A stretch of DNA of 64,000 bases from an uncultured Paraprevotella sp. (GTDB lineage: Bacteria; Bacteroidota; Bacteroidia; Bacteroidales; Bacteroidaceae). The notes under the pieces are model-generated. The model ran no database searches. It was given only the letters and a program-made list of their open reading frames with translations, and was not told the origin of the DNA. Below are positions 17,369-28,863 of the stretch, in pieces. A program made the position numbers and the translations under genes. The number at the start of each line of letters is the position of its first letter. Positions within the stretch are counted from its first letter, which is position 1. The stretch lies in assembly GCA_944320765.1 (NCBI GenBank), contig CALUIS010000001.1, forward strand, positions 1-64,000, written 5' to 3'.

Positions 17369-19986
17369 TTTCCTGTCACAATATGCTTGATGTCGTTCAA
17401 CTTGTTCAACGCTTCCATGGGAGTCAGGTTGTTGATGTCCAGATGAAGTATCTCGTCGCGGACCTGACAAAGCACAGGGTCGTCCAGCTGGAAAAAGCTG
17501 AGCTGCACTCCCTTGTCGGCGGACATGACGCCTTTCACCCCCTTCTGGTTGCGCATCACGTCCTTGCTGTTGGCCGATTCCAACTCTTTCAGAATGGTGT
17601 TCGCACGGGACACGATACCCTTGGGCATACCGGCCAGCTTGGCCACATGGATGCCGAACGAATGCTCGCTGCCCCCCCGCTCCAGCTTTCGGAGGAAGAT
17701 GACCTTCCCCTCCACTTCCCGGACTGCCACATTGTAGTTCTTGATGCGCGGATAGAGCTTCTCCATCTCGTTCAACTCATGGTAGTGCGTGGCGAACAGC
17801 GTGCGCGCCCGCCCTTTCTTGCTCTCGTGGATATACTCCACGATGGCCCAGGCAATGCTGATGCCGTCATAGGTGGAAGTGCCGCGCCCCAGTTCGTCGA
17901 AAAGCACCAGGCTGCGGGGCGACAAGTTGTTCAGGATGTTGGCCGCCTCGTTCATCTCCACCATGAACGTGCTCTCGCCCATGGAGATGTTGTCACTGGC
18001 CCCCACACGGGTGAATATCTTGTCCACCATCCCGATATGCGCCGATTCGGCCGGCACGAAACATCCCACCTGCGCCATGAGCGTGATGAGGGCCGTCTGG
18101 CGCAAGAGGGCCGACTTTCCGGCCATGTTCGGCCCTGTGATGATGATAATCTGCTGCTTTTCCGAATCCAGATGCACGTCGTTGGCCACATAACGCTCCC
18201 CTACCGGCAATTCCTTCTCAATCACCGGATGGCGGCCTTGACGGATGTCCAGCACGTCGTCGTCCGCAATGACCGGACGGATGTAGCGGTTCTCCCCGGC
18301 CACCAAGGCAAAGGACAACAGGCAGTCCATCCGCGCCAACAGGTTGGCATTGATTTGGATGGCCGGCGTGAACTCGGCCAAAGCCAGCACCAGCTCGCCG
18401 AAAAGTTTGGTCTCGAGCGCAAGAATCTTGTCCTGCGCCCCCATGATTTTCTCCTCGTACTCCTTGAGTTCCTGGGTGATGTAACGCTCGGCATTCACCA
18501 AAGTCTGCTTGCGTATCCAGTCGGCCGGCACCTTGTCCTTATGCGTGTTGCGCACCTCCAGATAATAGCCGAACACATTGTTATAAGATATCTTCAGGCT
18601 GGGTATGCCCGTACGCTCCATCTCCCTTTGCTGGATGTGCAACAAGTAATCCTTGCCCTCGTAAGCGATATGACGCAGTTCGTCCAGTTCGGCGTTCACC
18701 CCTTCGGCAATCACCCCACCCTTGTTCACCATAAGCGGCGGGTCGTCTTGTATCTCGCGGGCGATGCGGTCGCGGATGGAGGCGCAGAGGTTCAGCTGCT
18801 CCCCTATCCGCCGGAGCGTCTCGTCCGTGGCATGTTCGCACGCCCGTTTGACGGGCTCGATGGCCTGCAGGGCCGTGCGGAGCTGCACCACATCACGGGG
18901 AGACACCCTCCCCACCGACACCTTGGAGATGATACGCTCCAAGTCGCCCATCAGGTGCAGCTGCTCCCCTATCAGCTCACGGAACTCAGGTTCACGGAAG
19001 AAATAATCCACCACGTCCAGCCGCTCATTGACGGGTTTCTCGTCCTTCAAAGGAAAAAGCAACCAACGCCGCATCAGACGGGCCCCCATCGGCGTGACGG
19101 TGTGGTCTATCACGTTCAAGAGCGACTTCCCCCCTTCCGCCAGCGGGTTCAGCAGCTCCAGGTTGCGCACGGTGAATTTATCCAGACGCACATAACGCTC
19201 CTCCTCTATCCGGGCGATGGATGTGATATGCCCCGTCTGCGTGTGCTGGGTCATGTCCAGATATTGCAGGACGGCACCGGCGGCCACGATGCCGCACTTC
19301 AGATGGTCGATGCCGAATCCCTTAAGGTTTTTTACCTCAAAATGCTTCAGGAGCTTTTCCATTGCCGTGCGTTCGGAGAAGACCCAGTCGTCCAACTCGA
19401 AAGTAAAGAACTTGGTGCCGAAATTTCCCTCGAACAAGTTGCGCTTCCCACGCTCGAAAAGCACTTCCTTCGGGGCAAAGTTGCCCAAAAGCTTGTCCAC
19501 ATATTCCATGCTGCCCTCGGCCGTAAGGAACTCTCCCGTACTGATGTCCAAAAAAGCCACGCCACAGGATTTCACTCCGAAATGCACGGCTGAAAGGAAG
19601 TTGTTCTCCTTGTTGTTCAACACATTGTCATTCATCGACACGCCGGGGGTCACCAGTTCCGTGATTCCACGCTTGACCAATGTCTTCGTCAGTTTGGGGT
19701 CCTCCAGCTGGTCGCAGATGGCCACTCTCCGTCCCGCCCGCACCAGCTTGGGCAGGTACGTGTCCAAGGCATGGTAAGGAAATCCCGCCATTTCCACAGG
19801 CTCGCCGTTCTTTCCTCCATTGTTACGCTTGGTCAGGGTGATACCCAAGATTTCGGAAGCCACCACCGCGTCCTCACAATACGTCTCATAGAAATCCCCG
19901 CACCGGAACAGCATGATGGCATCCGGATGCTTGGCTTTCAAATCGTAAAACTGCTTCATCATGGGAGTAAGCCCTTCTTTCGCCAT
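17365..19986 (-). CDS. mutS: DNA mismatch repair protein MutS
   Basis: An 873-aa MutS that recognises mispaired bases and starts mismatch repair with MutL. The mismatch-reading Phe-X-Glu motif is present (GDFYE) near the N-terminus; the ATPase has Walker [12 protein letters not shown], the [12 protein letters not shown] signature and ATHYHEL. I start at ATG 19986 because it has a good AAGGAAG ribosome-binding site; an upstream in-frame TTG (20016) falls inside the -7 box at 20021-20014 and cannot be translated from that promoter. It heads an operon with the M20 peptidase and SDR genes. Confidence 0.97.
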   Translation of the reverse strand: MAKEGLTPMMKQFYDLKAKHPDAIMLFRCGDFYETYCEDAVVASEILGITLTKRNNGGKNGEPVEMAGFPYHALDTYLPKLVRAGRRVAICDQLEDPKLTKTLVKRGITELVTPGVSMNDNVLNNKENNFLSAVHFGVKSCGVAFLDISTGEFLTAEGSMEYVDKLLGNFAPKEVLFERGKRNLFEGNFGTKFFTFELDDWVFSERTAMEKLLKHFEVKNLKGFGIDHLKCGIVAAGAVLQYLDMTQHTQTGHITSIARIEEERYVRLDKFTVRNLELLNPLAEGGKSLLNVIDHTVTPMGARLMRRWLLFPLKDEKPVNERLDVVDYFFREPEFRELIGEQLHLMGDLERIISKVSVGRVSPRDVVQLRTALQAIEPVKRACEHATDETLRRIGEQLNLCASIRDRIAREIQDDPPLMVNKGGVIAEGVNAELDELRHIAYEGKDYLLHIQQREMERTGIPSLKISYNNVFGYYLEVRNTHKDKVPADWIRKQTLVNAERYITQELKEYEEKIMGAQDKILALETKLFGELVLALAEFTPAIQINANLLARMDCLLSFALVAGENRYIRPVIADDDVLDIRQGRHPVIEKELPVGERYVANDVHLDSEKQQIIIITGPNMAGKSALLRQTALITLMAQVGCFVPAESAHIGMVDKIFTRVGASDNISMGESTFMVEMNEAANILNNLSPRSLVLFDELGRGTSTYDGISIAWAIVEYIHESKKGRARTLFATHYHELNEMEKLYPRIKNYNVAVREVEGKVIFLRKLERGGSEHSFGIHVAKLAGMPKGIVSRANTILKELESANSKDVMRNQKGVKGVMSADKGVQLSFFQLDDPVLCQVRDEILHLDINNLTPMEALNKLNDIKHIVTGK

Positions 19987-20013
19987 AACTTCCTTGTCTT
20001 TTAGATTCAAACG

Positions 20014-20021
20014 CAAAAATA
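20014..20021 (-). promoter_or_regulatory. -7 box of the mutS operon
   Basis: The minus strand reads TATTTTTG (TAnnTTTG) 27 bases before the mutS ATG at 19986. It is separate from the upstream small-RNA promoter, and the intrinsic terminator at 20072-20112 lies between them. Confidence 0.55.
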
Positions 20022-20071
20022 CGATTATTTTTCCGATTTGGTACGGGATGGCTTTCGTTTTTCACAGATAT

Positions 20072-20112
20072 AAAAAACGGGACAACCCTCAAGTCACAAG
20101 AGGAAAGCCCCG
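20072..20112 (-). terminator. Intrinsic terminator of the small RNA
   Basis: On the minus strand CGGGGC, TTT, CCTC, a nine-base loop, GAGG, GTT and GTCCCG form a two-part stem followed immediately by six T. The strength and position support a free-standing RNA upstream of mutS. Confidence 0.8.
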
Positions 20113-20312
20113 ACAGACAAATCTTTAATCTCTCAAAAAATTCTCATAAACATAAACGAACTATTCGTCTGCTTTTTCCATCAAACTCACTGCTCACGCA
20201 GTCCATGCTTACGCTATCTGTAACAATCTTTATTACCTTTTCCTAATACCTATTTAACTTCTGGCGTCTCGCGACGCTTCCAATATCGTCTCTTGTTTTA
20301 AGACACTGCAAA
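20072..20312 (-). ncRNA. Candidate small RNA, about 240 nt
   Basis: On the minus strand an exact -7 box (TAACTTTG, 20326-20319) is followed by about 240 bases without an open frame and then a textbook intrinsic terminator. The inferred RNA begins near GTCTTAAAACAAGAGACG, includes a hairpin GGAAGCGTCGCGAGACGCC and has many short stems. It resembles none of the RNase P, tmRNA or SRP signatures I know (no GAGGAAAGTCC, no tmRNA ends). A 6S-like regulator or a Bacteroidales-specific sRNA is possible. The transcript ends are inferred. Confidence 0.7.
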
Positions 20313-20318
20313 GTTACG

Positions 20319-20326
20319 CGATATGG
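20319..20326 (-). promoter_or_regulatory. -7 box of the small RNA
   Basis: The minus strand reads TAACTTTG, an exact TAnnTTTG match, predicting a start near 20312. Confidence 0.55.
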
Positions 20327-20430
20327 ACGAAATACGGATGCATGGAAACGGAATATTCCGATTCTCCCTTTTTTTCTTGATTTACGTCAAGGAATACCCG
20401 GAAAATCTTCGCCGCGACATTTAAAATGCC

Positions 20431-20438
20431 TATCTTTG
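20431..20438 (+). promoter_or_regulatory. -7 box of the flavin reductase gene
   Basis: TATCTTTG (TAnnTTTG) lies 32 bases before the ATG at 20470, and an AAGGAAAAGGG ribosome-binding region follows it. Confidence 0.5.
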
Positions 20439-20469
20439 CACCTTATTATAAAGGAAAAGGGAAACAAAC

Positions 20470-20994
20470 ATGGAAAAGATAGAAGTGTCTCAACTCAAAG
20501 AGAATTTTTTCGAGGCCATCAGCAAGGAATGGATGGTGGTGTGTGCCGGCGACGCGCAAGGTTACAACATGATGACCGCTTCCTGGGGCGGGATAGGGTG
20601 GCTGTGGAACAAGCCTGTGGCTTTTGTCTTCATCCGTCCCGAACGATACACTTTCGGTTTCTCGGAAAAGCATGACTTCATGACCCTTTCTTTCTTGGGG
20701 AACTCGGAAGAAGCCCGTAAAATCTACAACTTCTGTGGCTCGCATTCCGGACGGGATGTGAACAAGACGGTTGAAACAGGTCTCCTGCCCATACCGGTGG
20801 AAGAGGGTAGGGCCGTGGCTTTTGAACAGGCCCGGCTGACACTTGTCGGCAAGAAACTCTATTCCGATGACTTGAAACCGGAAGCTTTCACCGAACAGCC
20901 GCTGACGGAAAAATGGTACGGCGCAAAAGGCGGTTACCACAAGATGTACATCGTGGAAATCACGGGGGCTTTCGTGCAAGGCGGCGACCGATAA
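20470..20994 (+). CDS. Flavin reductase-like FMN-binding protein
   Basis: A 174-aa protein of the flavin reductase-like split-barrel family. Typical features are NMMTASWGGIGWLWNKP (the loop that contacts the flavin phosphate) and FVFIRPERYT. These small proteins bind FMN and either reduce free flavin with NAD(P)H or shuttle electrons; the partner is unknown. It has its own promoter and a purine-rich ribosome-binding site and lies 46 bases upstream of leuS. Confidence 0.87.
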   Translation: MEKIEVSQLKENFFEAISKEWMVVCAGDAQGYNMMTASWGGIGWLWNKPVAFVFIRPERYTFGFSEKHDFMTLSFLGNSEEARKIYNFCGSHSGRDVNKTVETGLLPIPVEEGRAVAFEQARLTLVGKKLYSDDLKPEAFTEQPLTEKWYGAKGGYHKMYIVEITGAFVQGGDR

Positions 20995-21040
20995 AGATAC
21001 CATTCAGAAACTTAGAAAACATACTTATTGATATAACAAA

Positions 21041-23878
21041 ATGGAATACAACTTCAGGGAAATAGAGCCGAAATGGCAGAAATACTGGGTGGAACACCAG
21101 ACTTACAAGGTCACGGAAAACAAGGACAAAAAGAAATATTACGTGTTGAACATGTTCCCTTATCCCAGCGGGGCGGGACTGCATGTGGGACATCCGCTGG
21201 GCTACATCGCCTCGGACATTTACGCCCGCTACAAACGCCTGCAGGGATTCAACGTGTTGAACCCCATGGGATATGATGCCTATGGACTGCCGGCCGAGCA
21301 ATATGCCATCCAGACCGGGCAGCACCCGGCCATCACCACGGCAGCCAACATCAACCGCTATCGCGAACAGCTGGACAAAATAGGGTTCAGCTTCGACTGG
21401 GACCGTGAGGTACGCACTTGCGACCCCGGCTATTACCATTGGACGCAATGGGCTTTCCAGAAGATGTTCAACAGCTACTACTGCAACGCACGGCAGCAGG
21501 CACGGCCCATCGAAGAACTCATCGCGGCCTTCCAGGCCAACGGGACGGAAGGACTTGACGTGGCATGCAGCGAAGAGCTGAGCTTCACGGCCGACGAATG
21601 GAACGCGATGGGGGAGAAGCGCCAGCAGGAAACGCTGATGAACTACCGCATCGCCTATCTGGGCGAGACGATGGTGAACTGGTGCCCGAAACTCGGCACC
21701 GTGCTGGCCAACGATGAAGTGGTGGACGGCGTGAGCGAACGCGGCGGCTATCCGGTAGTACAGAAGAAGATGCGGCAATGGTGCCTGCGCGTCAGTGCCT
21801 ATGCCCAGCGCTTGCTGGACGGACTGGACACCATCGACTGGACAGACTCACTGAAGGAAACGCAACGCAACTGGATAGGACGCTCTGAAGGAACGGAAGT
21901 GCAGTTCAAGGTGAAGGACAGCGACAAGTCTTTCACCATCTTCACCACACGGGCCGACACCATGTTCGGCGTGACCTTCATGGTGCTGGCACCCGAAAGC
22001 GAACTGGTGGCCGAAGTGACCACGGCGGAACAAAAAGCGGCAGTGAACGCCTATCTCGACGCCACGAAGAAGCGCACGGAACGTGAACGCATCGCCGACC
22101 GCCGCGTGACGGGCGTGTTCTCGGGTTCCTACGCCATCAACCCGTTCACGGGCGAATCCATCCCCATCTGGATCAGCGACTACGTGTTGGCCGGATACGG
22201 CACGGGAGCCATCATGGCCGTTCCCGCCCATGACAGTCGCGACTACGCCTTTGCCAAACACTTCAACCTGCCCATCATCCCGTTGGTGGAGGGTTGCGAC
22301 GTGAGCGAAGAGAGCTTCGACGCAAAGGAAGGCATCGTCACCAACTCGCCGCGTGCCGGCGTTGAGCCTTACATCGACTTCTCGCTCAACGGACTGACTA
22401 TCAAAGAGGCCATCGCCGCCACCAAGGAATATGTCAAGACACACCACTTGGGACGGGTCAAGGTGAACTACCGCCTGCGCGACGCCATCTTCAGCCGCCA
22501 ACGCTATTGGGGCGAACCGTTCCCCGTCTACTACAAGGACGGCATGCCCTACATGATTCCCGAAGAATGCCTGCCGCTGGAACTTCCGGAAGTAAGCAAG
22601 TTCCTGCCCACGGAAACCGGCGAACCTCCCTTGGGACATGCCACCCGATGGGCTTGGGACACCGTGAACCGCTGCGTGGTGGAAAATTCGCTGATAGACC
22701 AGAAAACCATCTTCCCCTTGGAACTGAACACCATGCCGGGATTCGCCGGAAGCTCGGCCTACTACCTGCGCTACATGGACCCGAAGAACGACAAGGCACT
22801 CGTGGACAAGGACATTGACGAATACTGGAAGAACGTGGACCTCTACGTGGGCGGTACGGAACATGCCACGGGACACCTCATCTACAGCCGCTTCTGGAAC
22901 AAATTCCTGCACGACTACGGCTACAGCTGCACGGAGGAACCCTTCCAGAAGCTCATCAACCAAGGTATGATCCAAGGCCGGAGCAACTTCGTCTATCGTA
23001 TCAAGGACACGAACACTTTCGTGTCGCTGAACCTGAAAGACCAATACGACACCACGCCGCTCCATGTGGACGTGAACATCGTGTCGGGCGACGTGCTGGA
23101 CATCGAGGCCTTCCGCAAATGGCGACCGGAATACGAGAATGCGGAATTCATTCTGGAAGACGGGAAATACATCTGCGGCTGGGCTATCGAGAAAATGAGC
23201 AAGAGCATGTTCAACGTGGTGAATCCCGACATGATTGTCGAGAAGTTCGGTGCCGACACGCTCCGTCTGTACGAGATGTTCCTTGGTCCTGTGGAACAAA
23301 GCAAGCCTTGGGACACCAACGGCATCGACGGTTGCCACCGCTTTCTGAAGAAGTTCTGGGCCTTGTTCCACGACCGCTCGGGCAACTTCCTGCCCACGGA
23401 AGGCGAGGCCGGGAAAGAATCCTTGAAATCGCTCCACAAGCTCATCAAGAAAGTCACGGGCGACATCGAGGCGTTCTCTTACAACACGTCAATCAGTGCC
23501 TTCATGATTTGCGTGAACGAACTTTCCGCCCAGAAATGCCACAACAAGGACATCCTACGTACACTCGTCATCCTGATAGCTCCCTTCGCTCCCCACATCG
23601 CCGAGGAACTCTGGAATGAACTGGGCGAGGAAGGCAGCGTGTGCGACGCGGAATGGCCTGCATGGAACGAGGAATACCTGACGGAAGACAGCATAAGGCT
23701 AAGCGTCTCCTTCAACGGAAAAACGCGCTTCACGCTCGACTTCCCGGCCGATGCCGACAATGCCACGATAGAAAAGACCGTCCTGGCCGACGAGCAATCC
23801 CAAAAATACATCGAGGACAAACAAATCATCAAGGTCATCATCGTGCCGAAACGCATCGTGAACATCGTTCTGAAATAA
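21041..23878 (+). CDS. leuS: Leucyl-tRNA synthetase
   Basis: A 945-aa class I aminoacyl-tRNA synthetase that charges tRNA-Leu. The HIGH motif appears as HVGH in [13 protein letters not shown] near residue 45, and KMSKS in EKMSKSMFN near residue 718. An editing (CP1) domain sits in between, with [12 protein letters not shown]. The C-terminus ends with the tRNA-binding domain ([14 protein letters not shown] [11 protein letters not shown]). The length is longer than E. coli LeuS (860 aa) but usual for Bacteroidetes. A GC-rich hairpin follows. Confidence 0.98.
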   Translation: MEYNFREIEPKWQKYWVEHQTYKVTENKDKKKYYVLNMFPYPSGAGLHVGHPLGYIASDIYARYKRLQGFNVLNPMGYDAYGLPAEQYAIQTGQHPAITTAANINRYREQLDKIGFSFDWDREVRTCDPGYYHWTQWAFQKMFNSYYCNARQQARPIEELIAAFQANGTEGLDVACSEELSFTADEWNAMGEKRQQETLMNYRIAYLGETMVNWCPKLGTVLANDEVVDGVSERGGYPVVQKKMRQWCLRVSAYAQRLLDGLDTIDWTDSLKETQRNWIGRSEGTEVQFKVKDSDKSFTIFTTRADTMFGVTFMVLAPESELVAEVTTAEQKAAVNAYLDATKKRTERERIADRRVTGVFSGSYAINPFTGESIPIWISDYVLAGYGTGAIMAVPAHDSRDYAFAKHFNLPIIPLVEGCDVSEESFDAKEGIVTNSPRAGVEPYIDFSLNGLTIKEAIAATKEYVKTHHLGRVKVNYRLRDAIFSRQRYWGEPFPVYYKDGMPYMIPEECLPLELPEVSKFLPTETGEPPLGHATRWAWDTVNRCVVENSLIDQKTIFPLELNTMPGFAGSSAYYLRYMDPKNDKALVDKDIDEYWKNVDLYVGGTEHATGHLIYSRFWNKFLHDYGYSCTEEPFQKLINQGMIQGRSNFVYRIKDTNTFVSLNLKDQYDTTPLHVDVNIVSGDVLDIEAFRKWRPEYENAEFILEDGKYICGWAIEKMSKSMFNVVNPDMIVEKFGADTLRLYEMFLGPVEQSKPWDTNGIDGCHRFLKKFWALFHDRSGNFLPTEGEAGKESLKSLHKLIKKVTGDIEAFSYNTSISAFMICVNELSAQKCHNKDILRTLVILIAPFAPHIAEELWNELGEEGSVCDAEWPAWNEEYLTEDSIRLSVSFNGKTRFTLDFPADADNATIEKTVLADEQSQKYIEDKQIIKVIIVPKRIVNIVLK

Positions 23879-23886
23879 CCTGAAAA

Positions 23887-23932
23887 GCGGAGTGGGGGAG
23901 GAAAGTCTCTTTTCCCACTCCGCCTAACCTTT
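23887..23932 (+). terminator. Hairpin terminator after leuS
   Basis: GCGGAGTGGG at 23887 pairs perfectly with CCCACTCCGC ending at 23923, followed by CTAACCTTTT. The T-run is short, so termination may be partial and yitT could still receive read-through. Confidence 0.6.
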
Positions 23933-23945
23933 TAAATGAAACTCC

Positions 23946-24836
23946 ATGAACTATTCCAAGACAGAAATATGGCAAGAAAGCAAAGACTATCTGGGCCTTC
24001 TTTTCGGACTGACCCTTTATGCCATAGGCTTTACTACTTTCATCCTGCCCTATCAGATTACAACCGGAGGACTTTCCGGTGTGGCGGCCATCATCTTCTA
24101 CGCGTCCGGATTCCCCGTACAATACACTTATTTTCTGGTAAATGCCATCTTGCTCGCTGTGGCCATCAAGGTATTGGGCATCAAGTTCTGCATCAAGACC
24201 ATCGTGGGAACCATAGCCTTGACCCTTGAATTCGGACTGTTCCAAGAACTCATTGCGGACGAAAACGGACAACTGCCCAAGATATTGGGCGACCAAGCTT
24301 TCATGGCCTGTGTACTCGGCGCATGTTGCGAAGGAATAGGACTGGCCATCGTCTTCCTCAGCAACGGCAGCACGGGAGGCACGGACATCATTGCCGCCAT
24401 CATCAACAAATACAAAAACATCACCTTGGGACGTGTACTCATGTTCTGTGACATCGCCATCGTTTCTTCCAGCTATTTCGTATTCCATGAGACGCAAAAG
24501 GTGGTATTCGGCTTTTGCGTGCTGATTATCTCCATGATTATGCTGGATTATTACATGAACAGCGTACGGCAATCCGTCCAGTTCCTCATCTTCTCGGACA
24601 AATATGAAGAAATAGCCGAAGCCATCTGCCAACAGCTCGACCGCGGAGTCACGGTGCTGAATGGTGAAGGATGGTACAGCAAGGAAGAGCGTCACGTGCT
24701 GGTCGTACTGGCCAAACGCCGGGAAGGCATAGAAATATTCCGCCTTATACAACGCATAGATCCAAAAGCCTTTGTATCGCAAAGCAACGTGGTAGGGGTC
24801 TACGGAGAAGGATTCGACAAGATAAAAATCAAGTGA
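23946..24836 (+). CDS. YitT-family membrane protein (DUF2179)
   Basis: A 296-aa integral membrane protein with about five hydrophobic segments in the first 200 residues (for example YLGLLFGLTLYAIGFTTFI and ITTGGLSGVAAIIFY) and a C-terminal soluble DUF2179 domain (about 210-290). The segment NGSTGGTDIIAAIINKY is characteristic of YitT/YqfU proteins. The substrate or role is unknown; transport is a guess. It lies four bases upstream of rdgB and is probably in one operon with rdgB and porZ. Confidence 0.92.
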   Translation: MNYSKTEIWQESKDYLGLLFGLTLYAIGFTTFILPYQITTGGLSGVAAIIFYASGFPVQYTYFLVNAILLAVAIKVLGIKFCIKTIVGTIALTLEFGLFQELIADENGQLPKILGDQAFMACVLGACCEGIGLAIVFLSNGSTGGTDIIAAIINKYKNITLGRVLMFCDIAIVSSSYFVFHETQKVVFGFCVLIISMIMLDYYMNSVRQSVQFLIFSDKYEEIAEAICQQLDRGVTVLNGEGWYSKEERHVLVVLAKRREGIEIFRLIQRIDPKAFVSQSNVVGVYGEGFDKIKIK

Positions 24837-24839
24837 AGC

Positions 24840-25433
24840 ATGAAAAAGAAACTCGTTTTTGCCACAAACAACGCCCATAAGTTGGAAGAAATCAGAAGCA
24901 TGTTGGGCGACCGGATAGAAATATCAAGCCTTGCCGACATCCATTGCCAGGCCGACATACCGGAAACAGCCGACACCCTTGAAGGAAACGCACGGCAGAA
25001 GGCCATGTACATTTATGAAAACTACGGCCTGGACTGCTTTGCCGACGATACGGGACTCGAAGTGGAAGCCTTGGGAGGAGCACCGGGAGTCTATTCCGCA
25101 CGGTATGCCGGAGGAGAAGGACACGACTCGCAGGCCAACATGAACAAGCTCCTCAAGGAAATGGAAGAAAAAAGCAACCGAAAGGCACAATTTCGCACCA
25201 TTATCTCGTTAATAGAAAAGGGAGAGGAAAAACAGTTTGAAGGCATTGTCAAAGGGGAAATCATCCGCGAGAAGAAAGGGGAATCCGGCTTCGGATACGA
25301 TCCGGTCTTCCAACCTGAAGGCTATCATGAGACATTCGCCGAACTGGGCAACGAGATTAAAAACAAAATCAGTCACCGCGCCCGTGCCGTAAAAGCCTTG
25401 TGCGAATACCTCTTAAAAGAAACCAACCGCTAA
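24840..25433 (+). CDS. rdgB: RdgB/HAM1-type non-canonical purine NTP pyrophosphatase
   Basis: A 197-aa house-cleaning enzyme that hydrolyses dITP, XTP and ITP to monophosphates so they are not built into DNA. Signature parts are [12 protein letters not shown] near the N-terminus, [14 protein letters not shown] around residue 66, and the C-terminal [11 protein letters not shown] and [13 protein letters not shown]. Full length for the family. It lies between yitT and porZ with spacings of four and ten bases. Confidence 0.96.
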   Translation: MKKKLVFATNNAHKLEEIRSMLGDRIEISSLADIHCQADIPETADTLEGNARQKAMYIYENYGLDCFADDTGLEVEALGGAPGVYSARYAGGEGHDSQANMNKLLKEMEEKSNRKAQFRTIISLIEKGEEKQFEGIVKGEIIREKKGESGFGYDPVFQPEGYHETFAELGNEIKNKISHRARAVKALCEYLLKETNR

Positions 25434-25442
25434 AAACATAAC

Positions 25443-27749
25443 ATGATGAAGAGATATATTTTATTACTTGCCGTCTTCGTATATGGCATAGCCTTATGTT
25501 CAGGTCAGGCCATCGGGTCGTGGAAAAGCTATCCGGCACTACAAATATCCGACTGCAACGAACCGGCGGGAGATAAAATATACTCTCTTTGCAATGGAAA
25601 CCTTTTCAGCTACAATACCACTGATACCGAAGTCCGCGTATTCGACCGGCTCAATGGCCTGAACGACACCAAAATCAAGTTCGTACGATATTGTGAAACC
25701 ACGGACAAAGTAATATTGGTGTACGAAAACGGAAACATCGACCTGATTTATCCGGACGATGAAGTATCAAACCTCAAGCAACTGAAAGACAAGAATTATG
25801 CAAGCCTGTCCATCAACAATGTGACCGTCCATGAAGAAAAGGCATACATCTGCACCAATTTCGGCATCGTGGTCCTGAATACCGAAGAAGAGCTTTTTGA
25901 AGACACCTACGACTTGGGAATTTATGTACGGTGCTGCACATTGGACGGCAATCTCATCTATCTGTCCTCCAATTCCGGATTTTATACCGGCTCACTGCAA
26001 TCCAACCTTCTGGACAAAAACAACTGGACCTACCGGGGCGAAATATCTTTCGATTCACTGGTCTTCTTTGAAAACGAACTTGTCGGATACAACCAGACTT
26101 CCGGAATCTTCATCATCAACAAACAAGACTTCTCCATTCGTAATATCGCGTCTGGAGCCTTGTCTTTCTTCTCGTTCCATGACGGCATAATGGTGGCAGG
26201 TAATGGCCAGCAAGTACATCTGTTCCACTCTTTGACTGACATGCAAACAATCAGCCAGAACAACACGTTCAGCCATCTGGCTTATCAAAAAGGGGTATTC
26301 TGGGCCAGCCAAGGAATAGAGGGACTACAGCCTTACATCCTCTCGGAAGGAATGCTCACGCCTTCCAATTCACCCATACAACCGAACAGTCCCATCCGGA
26401 ACTACTTTTGCCACATGCATTATGACGGAAGCAGGCTTCTCGTGGCCGGAGGGGAACAAAACTATAGCGGAATCACCCGCGAAGGAACCCTCATGTACTA
26501 CGAAAACGGAACATGGCATAACTTCAGCGAAGAGAACATAGCGGAAGAAACAGGACATACCTATATCAATATAACCAATGTGGCACAAGACCCCAAAGAC
26601 CCCACACACCACTACGCATCATCCGCCGGACACGGACTTTACGAATTCAAAGACCTGAAATTCGTGAAGAACTATGACGAGGCCAACAGTCCTTTACGCA
26701 CCATCCTTCCTAATTCCTCACATTATTATAATTACGTGAGGTGCGATGCCCTGCAATACGACGCGGACGGCAACCTCTGGATGGTCAACACTGAAGTGGA
26801 CACCGTATTGGTCATCCTGAAGCCTGACCAGACTTGGACCAAACTGTATTACAAGGAAATAGACGGAGCCACGAACTTCACCCAAATCCTTTTCGATTCC
26901 AAAGGAAGACTTTGGGCCAATTCCAAACGATATGAAAGCGGGACCGGAGGCGTGTTCGCATTGGACTGCAACGGAACACTGGAAGACACGTCAGATGACA
27001 TCCACATCAAAAGGAACACCATCACCAACCAAGACGGAGTGCGTTATACCCCTTATTATACCAACTGCATCGCATTGGACCGCAACGAACAAATCTGGGT
27101 CGGCACGAATGAAGGACTGTTCGTGATAGAGAACCTTGAGGACTTCATCTATGATGATGATTTCAGATACACACAAGTCAAGATTCCACGGAACGACGGC
27201 ACAGACTATGCCGACTATCTGCTGAACGGAGTCAACATCAGCACCATTGCCGTGGATGCCGCCAACCGGAAATGGATAGGGACCGCATCCGACGGCGTAT
27301 ATCTGGTCAGCGAAGACGGAATGGAAATGCTCCAGCATTTTACCACAGAGAACTCACTCTTGATTTCCAACGAAATCCTCAGCATCACCATCAGTCCGAA
27401 AACAGGAGAAGTCATGATCGGCACCATGCTGGGACTGGTATCCTATATGAGCGATGCCAACACGCCCGCGCCGGAACTGGAAAAAAATAACGTGAGAGTA
27501 TATCCCAATCCCGTCAGACCGGATTACAACGGCCCTATTGCCGTAGACGGACTCACTTATAACGCGGAAGTGAAAATCACCACCGTTACCGGACAATTGG
27601 TCTATTCCGGTCATGCCAACGGCGGACTGTTCACTTGGGACGGTCGTGATTCAAGCGGCAGGAGAGTGGCTTCAGGAGTCTACAATATTATCTCCACCAA
27701 TGCCGAAGGGAAAAAAGCCATCGTAAACCGCGTGACCTTTATCCATTGA
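25443..27749 (+). CDS. porZ: PorZ-like type IX secretion system component
   Basis: A 768-aa exported protein: signal peptide ([21 protein letters not shown]), then two beta-propeller-like regions (about 25-300 and 310-680, the second with two-component-regulator-propeller repeats such as [13 protein letters not shown] and [14 protein letters not shown]), and a final beta-sandwich sorting domain ([28 protein letters not shown]). This order and size match PorZ of Porphyromonas gingivalis (776 aa), part of the surface attachment complex that handles type IX cargo. The stop codon overlaps the 3' end of the convergent aminotransferase gene by 11 bases. Other type IX genes are outside the window. 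Confidence 0.82.
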   Translation: MMKRYILLLAVFVYGIALCSGQAIGSWKSYPALQISDCNEPAGDKIYSLCNGNLFSYNTTDTEVRVFDRLNGLNDTKIKFVRYCETTDKVILVYENGNIDLIYPDDEVSNLKQLKDKNYASLSINNVTVHEEKAYICTNFGIVVLNTEEELFEDTYDLGIYVRCCTLDGNLIYLSSNSGFYTGSLQSNLLDKNNWTYRGEISFDSLVFFENELVGYNQTSGIFIINKQDFSIRNIASGALSFFSFHDGIMVAGNGQQVHLFHSLTDMQTISQNNTFSHLAYQKGVFWASQGIEGLQPYILSEGMLTPSNSPIQPNSPIRNYFCHMHYDGSRLLVAGGEQNYSGITREGTLMYYENGTWHNFSEENIAEETGHTYINITNVAQDPKDPTHHYASSAGHGLYEFKDLKFVKNYDEANSPLRTILPNSSHYYNYVRCDALQYDADGNLWMVNTEVDTVLVILKPDQTWTKLYYKEIDGATNFTQILFDSKGRLWANSKRYESGTGGVFALDCNGTLEDTSDDIHIKRNTITNQDGVRYTPYYTNCIALDRNEQIWVGTNEGLFVIENLEDFIYDDDFRYTQVKIPRNDGTDYADYLLNGVNISTIAVDAANRKWIGTASDGVYLVSEDGMEMLQHFTTENSLLISNEILSITISPKTGEVMIGTMLGLVSYMSDANTPAPELEKNNVRVYPNPVRPDYNGPIAVDGLTYNAEVKITTVTGQLVYSGHANGGLFTWDGRDSSGRRVASGVYNIISTNAEGKKAIVNRVTFIH

Positions 27750-28845
27750 AGGAATTCACGGCTTCTACCACTTCTTTCACTTCCTCATCCGTCAAGAGAG
27801 GGGACATAGGCAGACTGAGTTCCTCACGATGGATGCGTTCCGTCACCGGAAGTGAAAGTCCTGCATATTCCGCCAACGCTCCCTGACGATGGGGTGGGAT
27901 AGGATAATGCACCAATGCTTGTACGCCCCGCTCCGACAAATGCCGCCGCAAGGCATCACGCTGCGGCGAGAAAACCGTAAAAACATGGAAGACATGTGCT
28001 TCTTCATCCTTTTCCATTTGCGGAAGAATTATTATTGGATTTTTTATTCCTTCCGTATATTTCCGTGCTATCATCCGACGCCGCGCATTGTCTTCGTCCA
28101 AACGGTCAAGCTTCAAACCCAACACGGCAGCCTGCAGCTCGTCCAGACGGCTGTTGATGCCTACATAAGGATGCACATATTTGGCGGAAGAGCCGTAATT
28201 GGCCAACATACGTACCCGTCCGGCCAGCTCCTCGTCATCCGTCGTCACAGCCCCCGCATCGCCTAATGCCCCCAGGTTCTTCCCGGGATAGAAACTGAAA
28301 CCGGCCGCATGTCCCAACGCACCCGCCTTTTTTCCTTTATAAGAAACACCATGAGCCTGTGCGCAGTCCTCCACCACCCACAAGCCATGTTGGCGGGCCA
28401 CAGCGTCCACCTCGTCCATCCTGCATACACGACCGTAAAGATGCACCACCATGACAGCCTTCGTACGCTCCGAGACAAGCTCTTTGAGCCGTCTGGGACT
28501 GATGTTGCAGGTCTCCCAATCCGGCTCGCACAAAACGGGCTTCAGGCCGGCCCTGAGTATGGCCAGAATGGAAGCGATATACGTATTGGCCGGCACGATG
28601 ACTTCATCTCCTTCACGCATACGCCCCATACTGACATAAGACATGAAAATGAGCGTCAGCGCGTCCAAGCCGTTCCCGACTCCCACACAATGCCGCACCC
28701 CGCAATACCGCGCAAAACGTTGCTCAAAACGCCGCACATGCTCTCCGAACAAATACCAACCGGAACGGACTACCCCGTCCACTACGCCTGACAACTCCGG
28801 CTCAAAAGAATCATTGATTCTCTTCAAATCCAAATAGTTTACCAT
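27739..28845 (-). CDS. DegT/DnrJ/EryC1-type sugar aminotransferase (FdtB/QdtB-like)
   Basis: A 368-aa PLP-dependent aminotransferase that acts on nucleotide-linked keto-sugars. Lys189 in [16 protein letters not shown] is the predicted Schiff-base lysine and Asp160 in [10 protein letters not shown] contacts the pyridine nitrogen. Because it shares an operon with a FdtA/QdtA-like 3,4-ketoisomerase, the likely reaction is amination of a dTDP-3-keto-6-deoxyhexose to dTDP-Fuc3N or dTDP-Qui3N. The ATG has an AAAAGGAG ribosome-binding site. It is the last gene of the nadA operon. Confidence 0.88.
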   Translation of the reverse strand: MVNYLDLKRINDSFEPELSGVVDGVVRSGWYLFGEHVRRFEQRFARYCGVRHCVGVGNGLDALTLIFMSYVSMGRMREGDEVIVPANTYIASILAILRAGLKPVLCEPDWETCNISPRRLKELVSERTKAVMVVHLYGRVCRMDEVDAVARQHGLWVVEDCAQAHGVSYKGKKAGALGHAAGFSFYPGKNLGALGDAGAVTTDDEELAGRVRMLANYGSSAKYVHPYVGINSRLDELQAAVLGLKLDRLDEDNARRRMIARKYTEGIKNPIIILPQMEKDEEAHVFHVFTVFSPQRDALRRHLSERGVQALVHYPIPPHRQGALAEYAGLSLPVTERIHREELSLPMSPLLTDEEVKEVVEAVNSFNG

Positions 28846-28863
28846 TCTCCTTTTCTGGATAGA

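Noticed and set aside
21848..23437. Long antisense ORF over leuS, and similar long ORFs opposite mutS, ychF, nadB, the nuo genes, menF and menD
   Set aside because: They lie fully opposite strongly recognised genes and are low-complexity (His/Val/Gln/Arg-rich) translations typical of GC-rich antisense frames.
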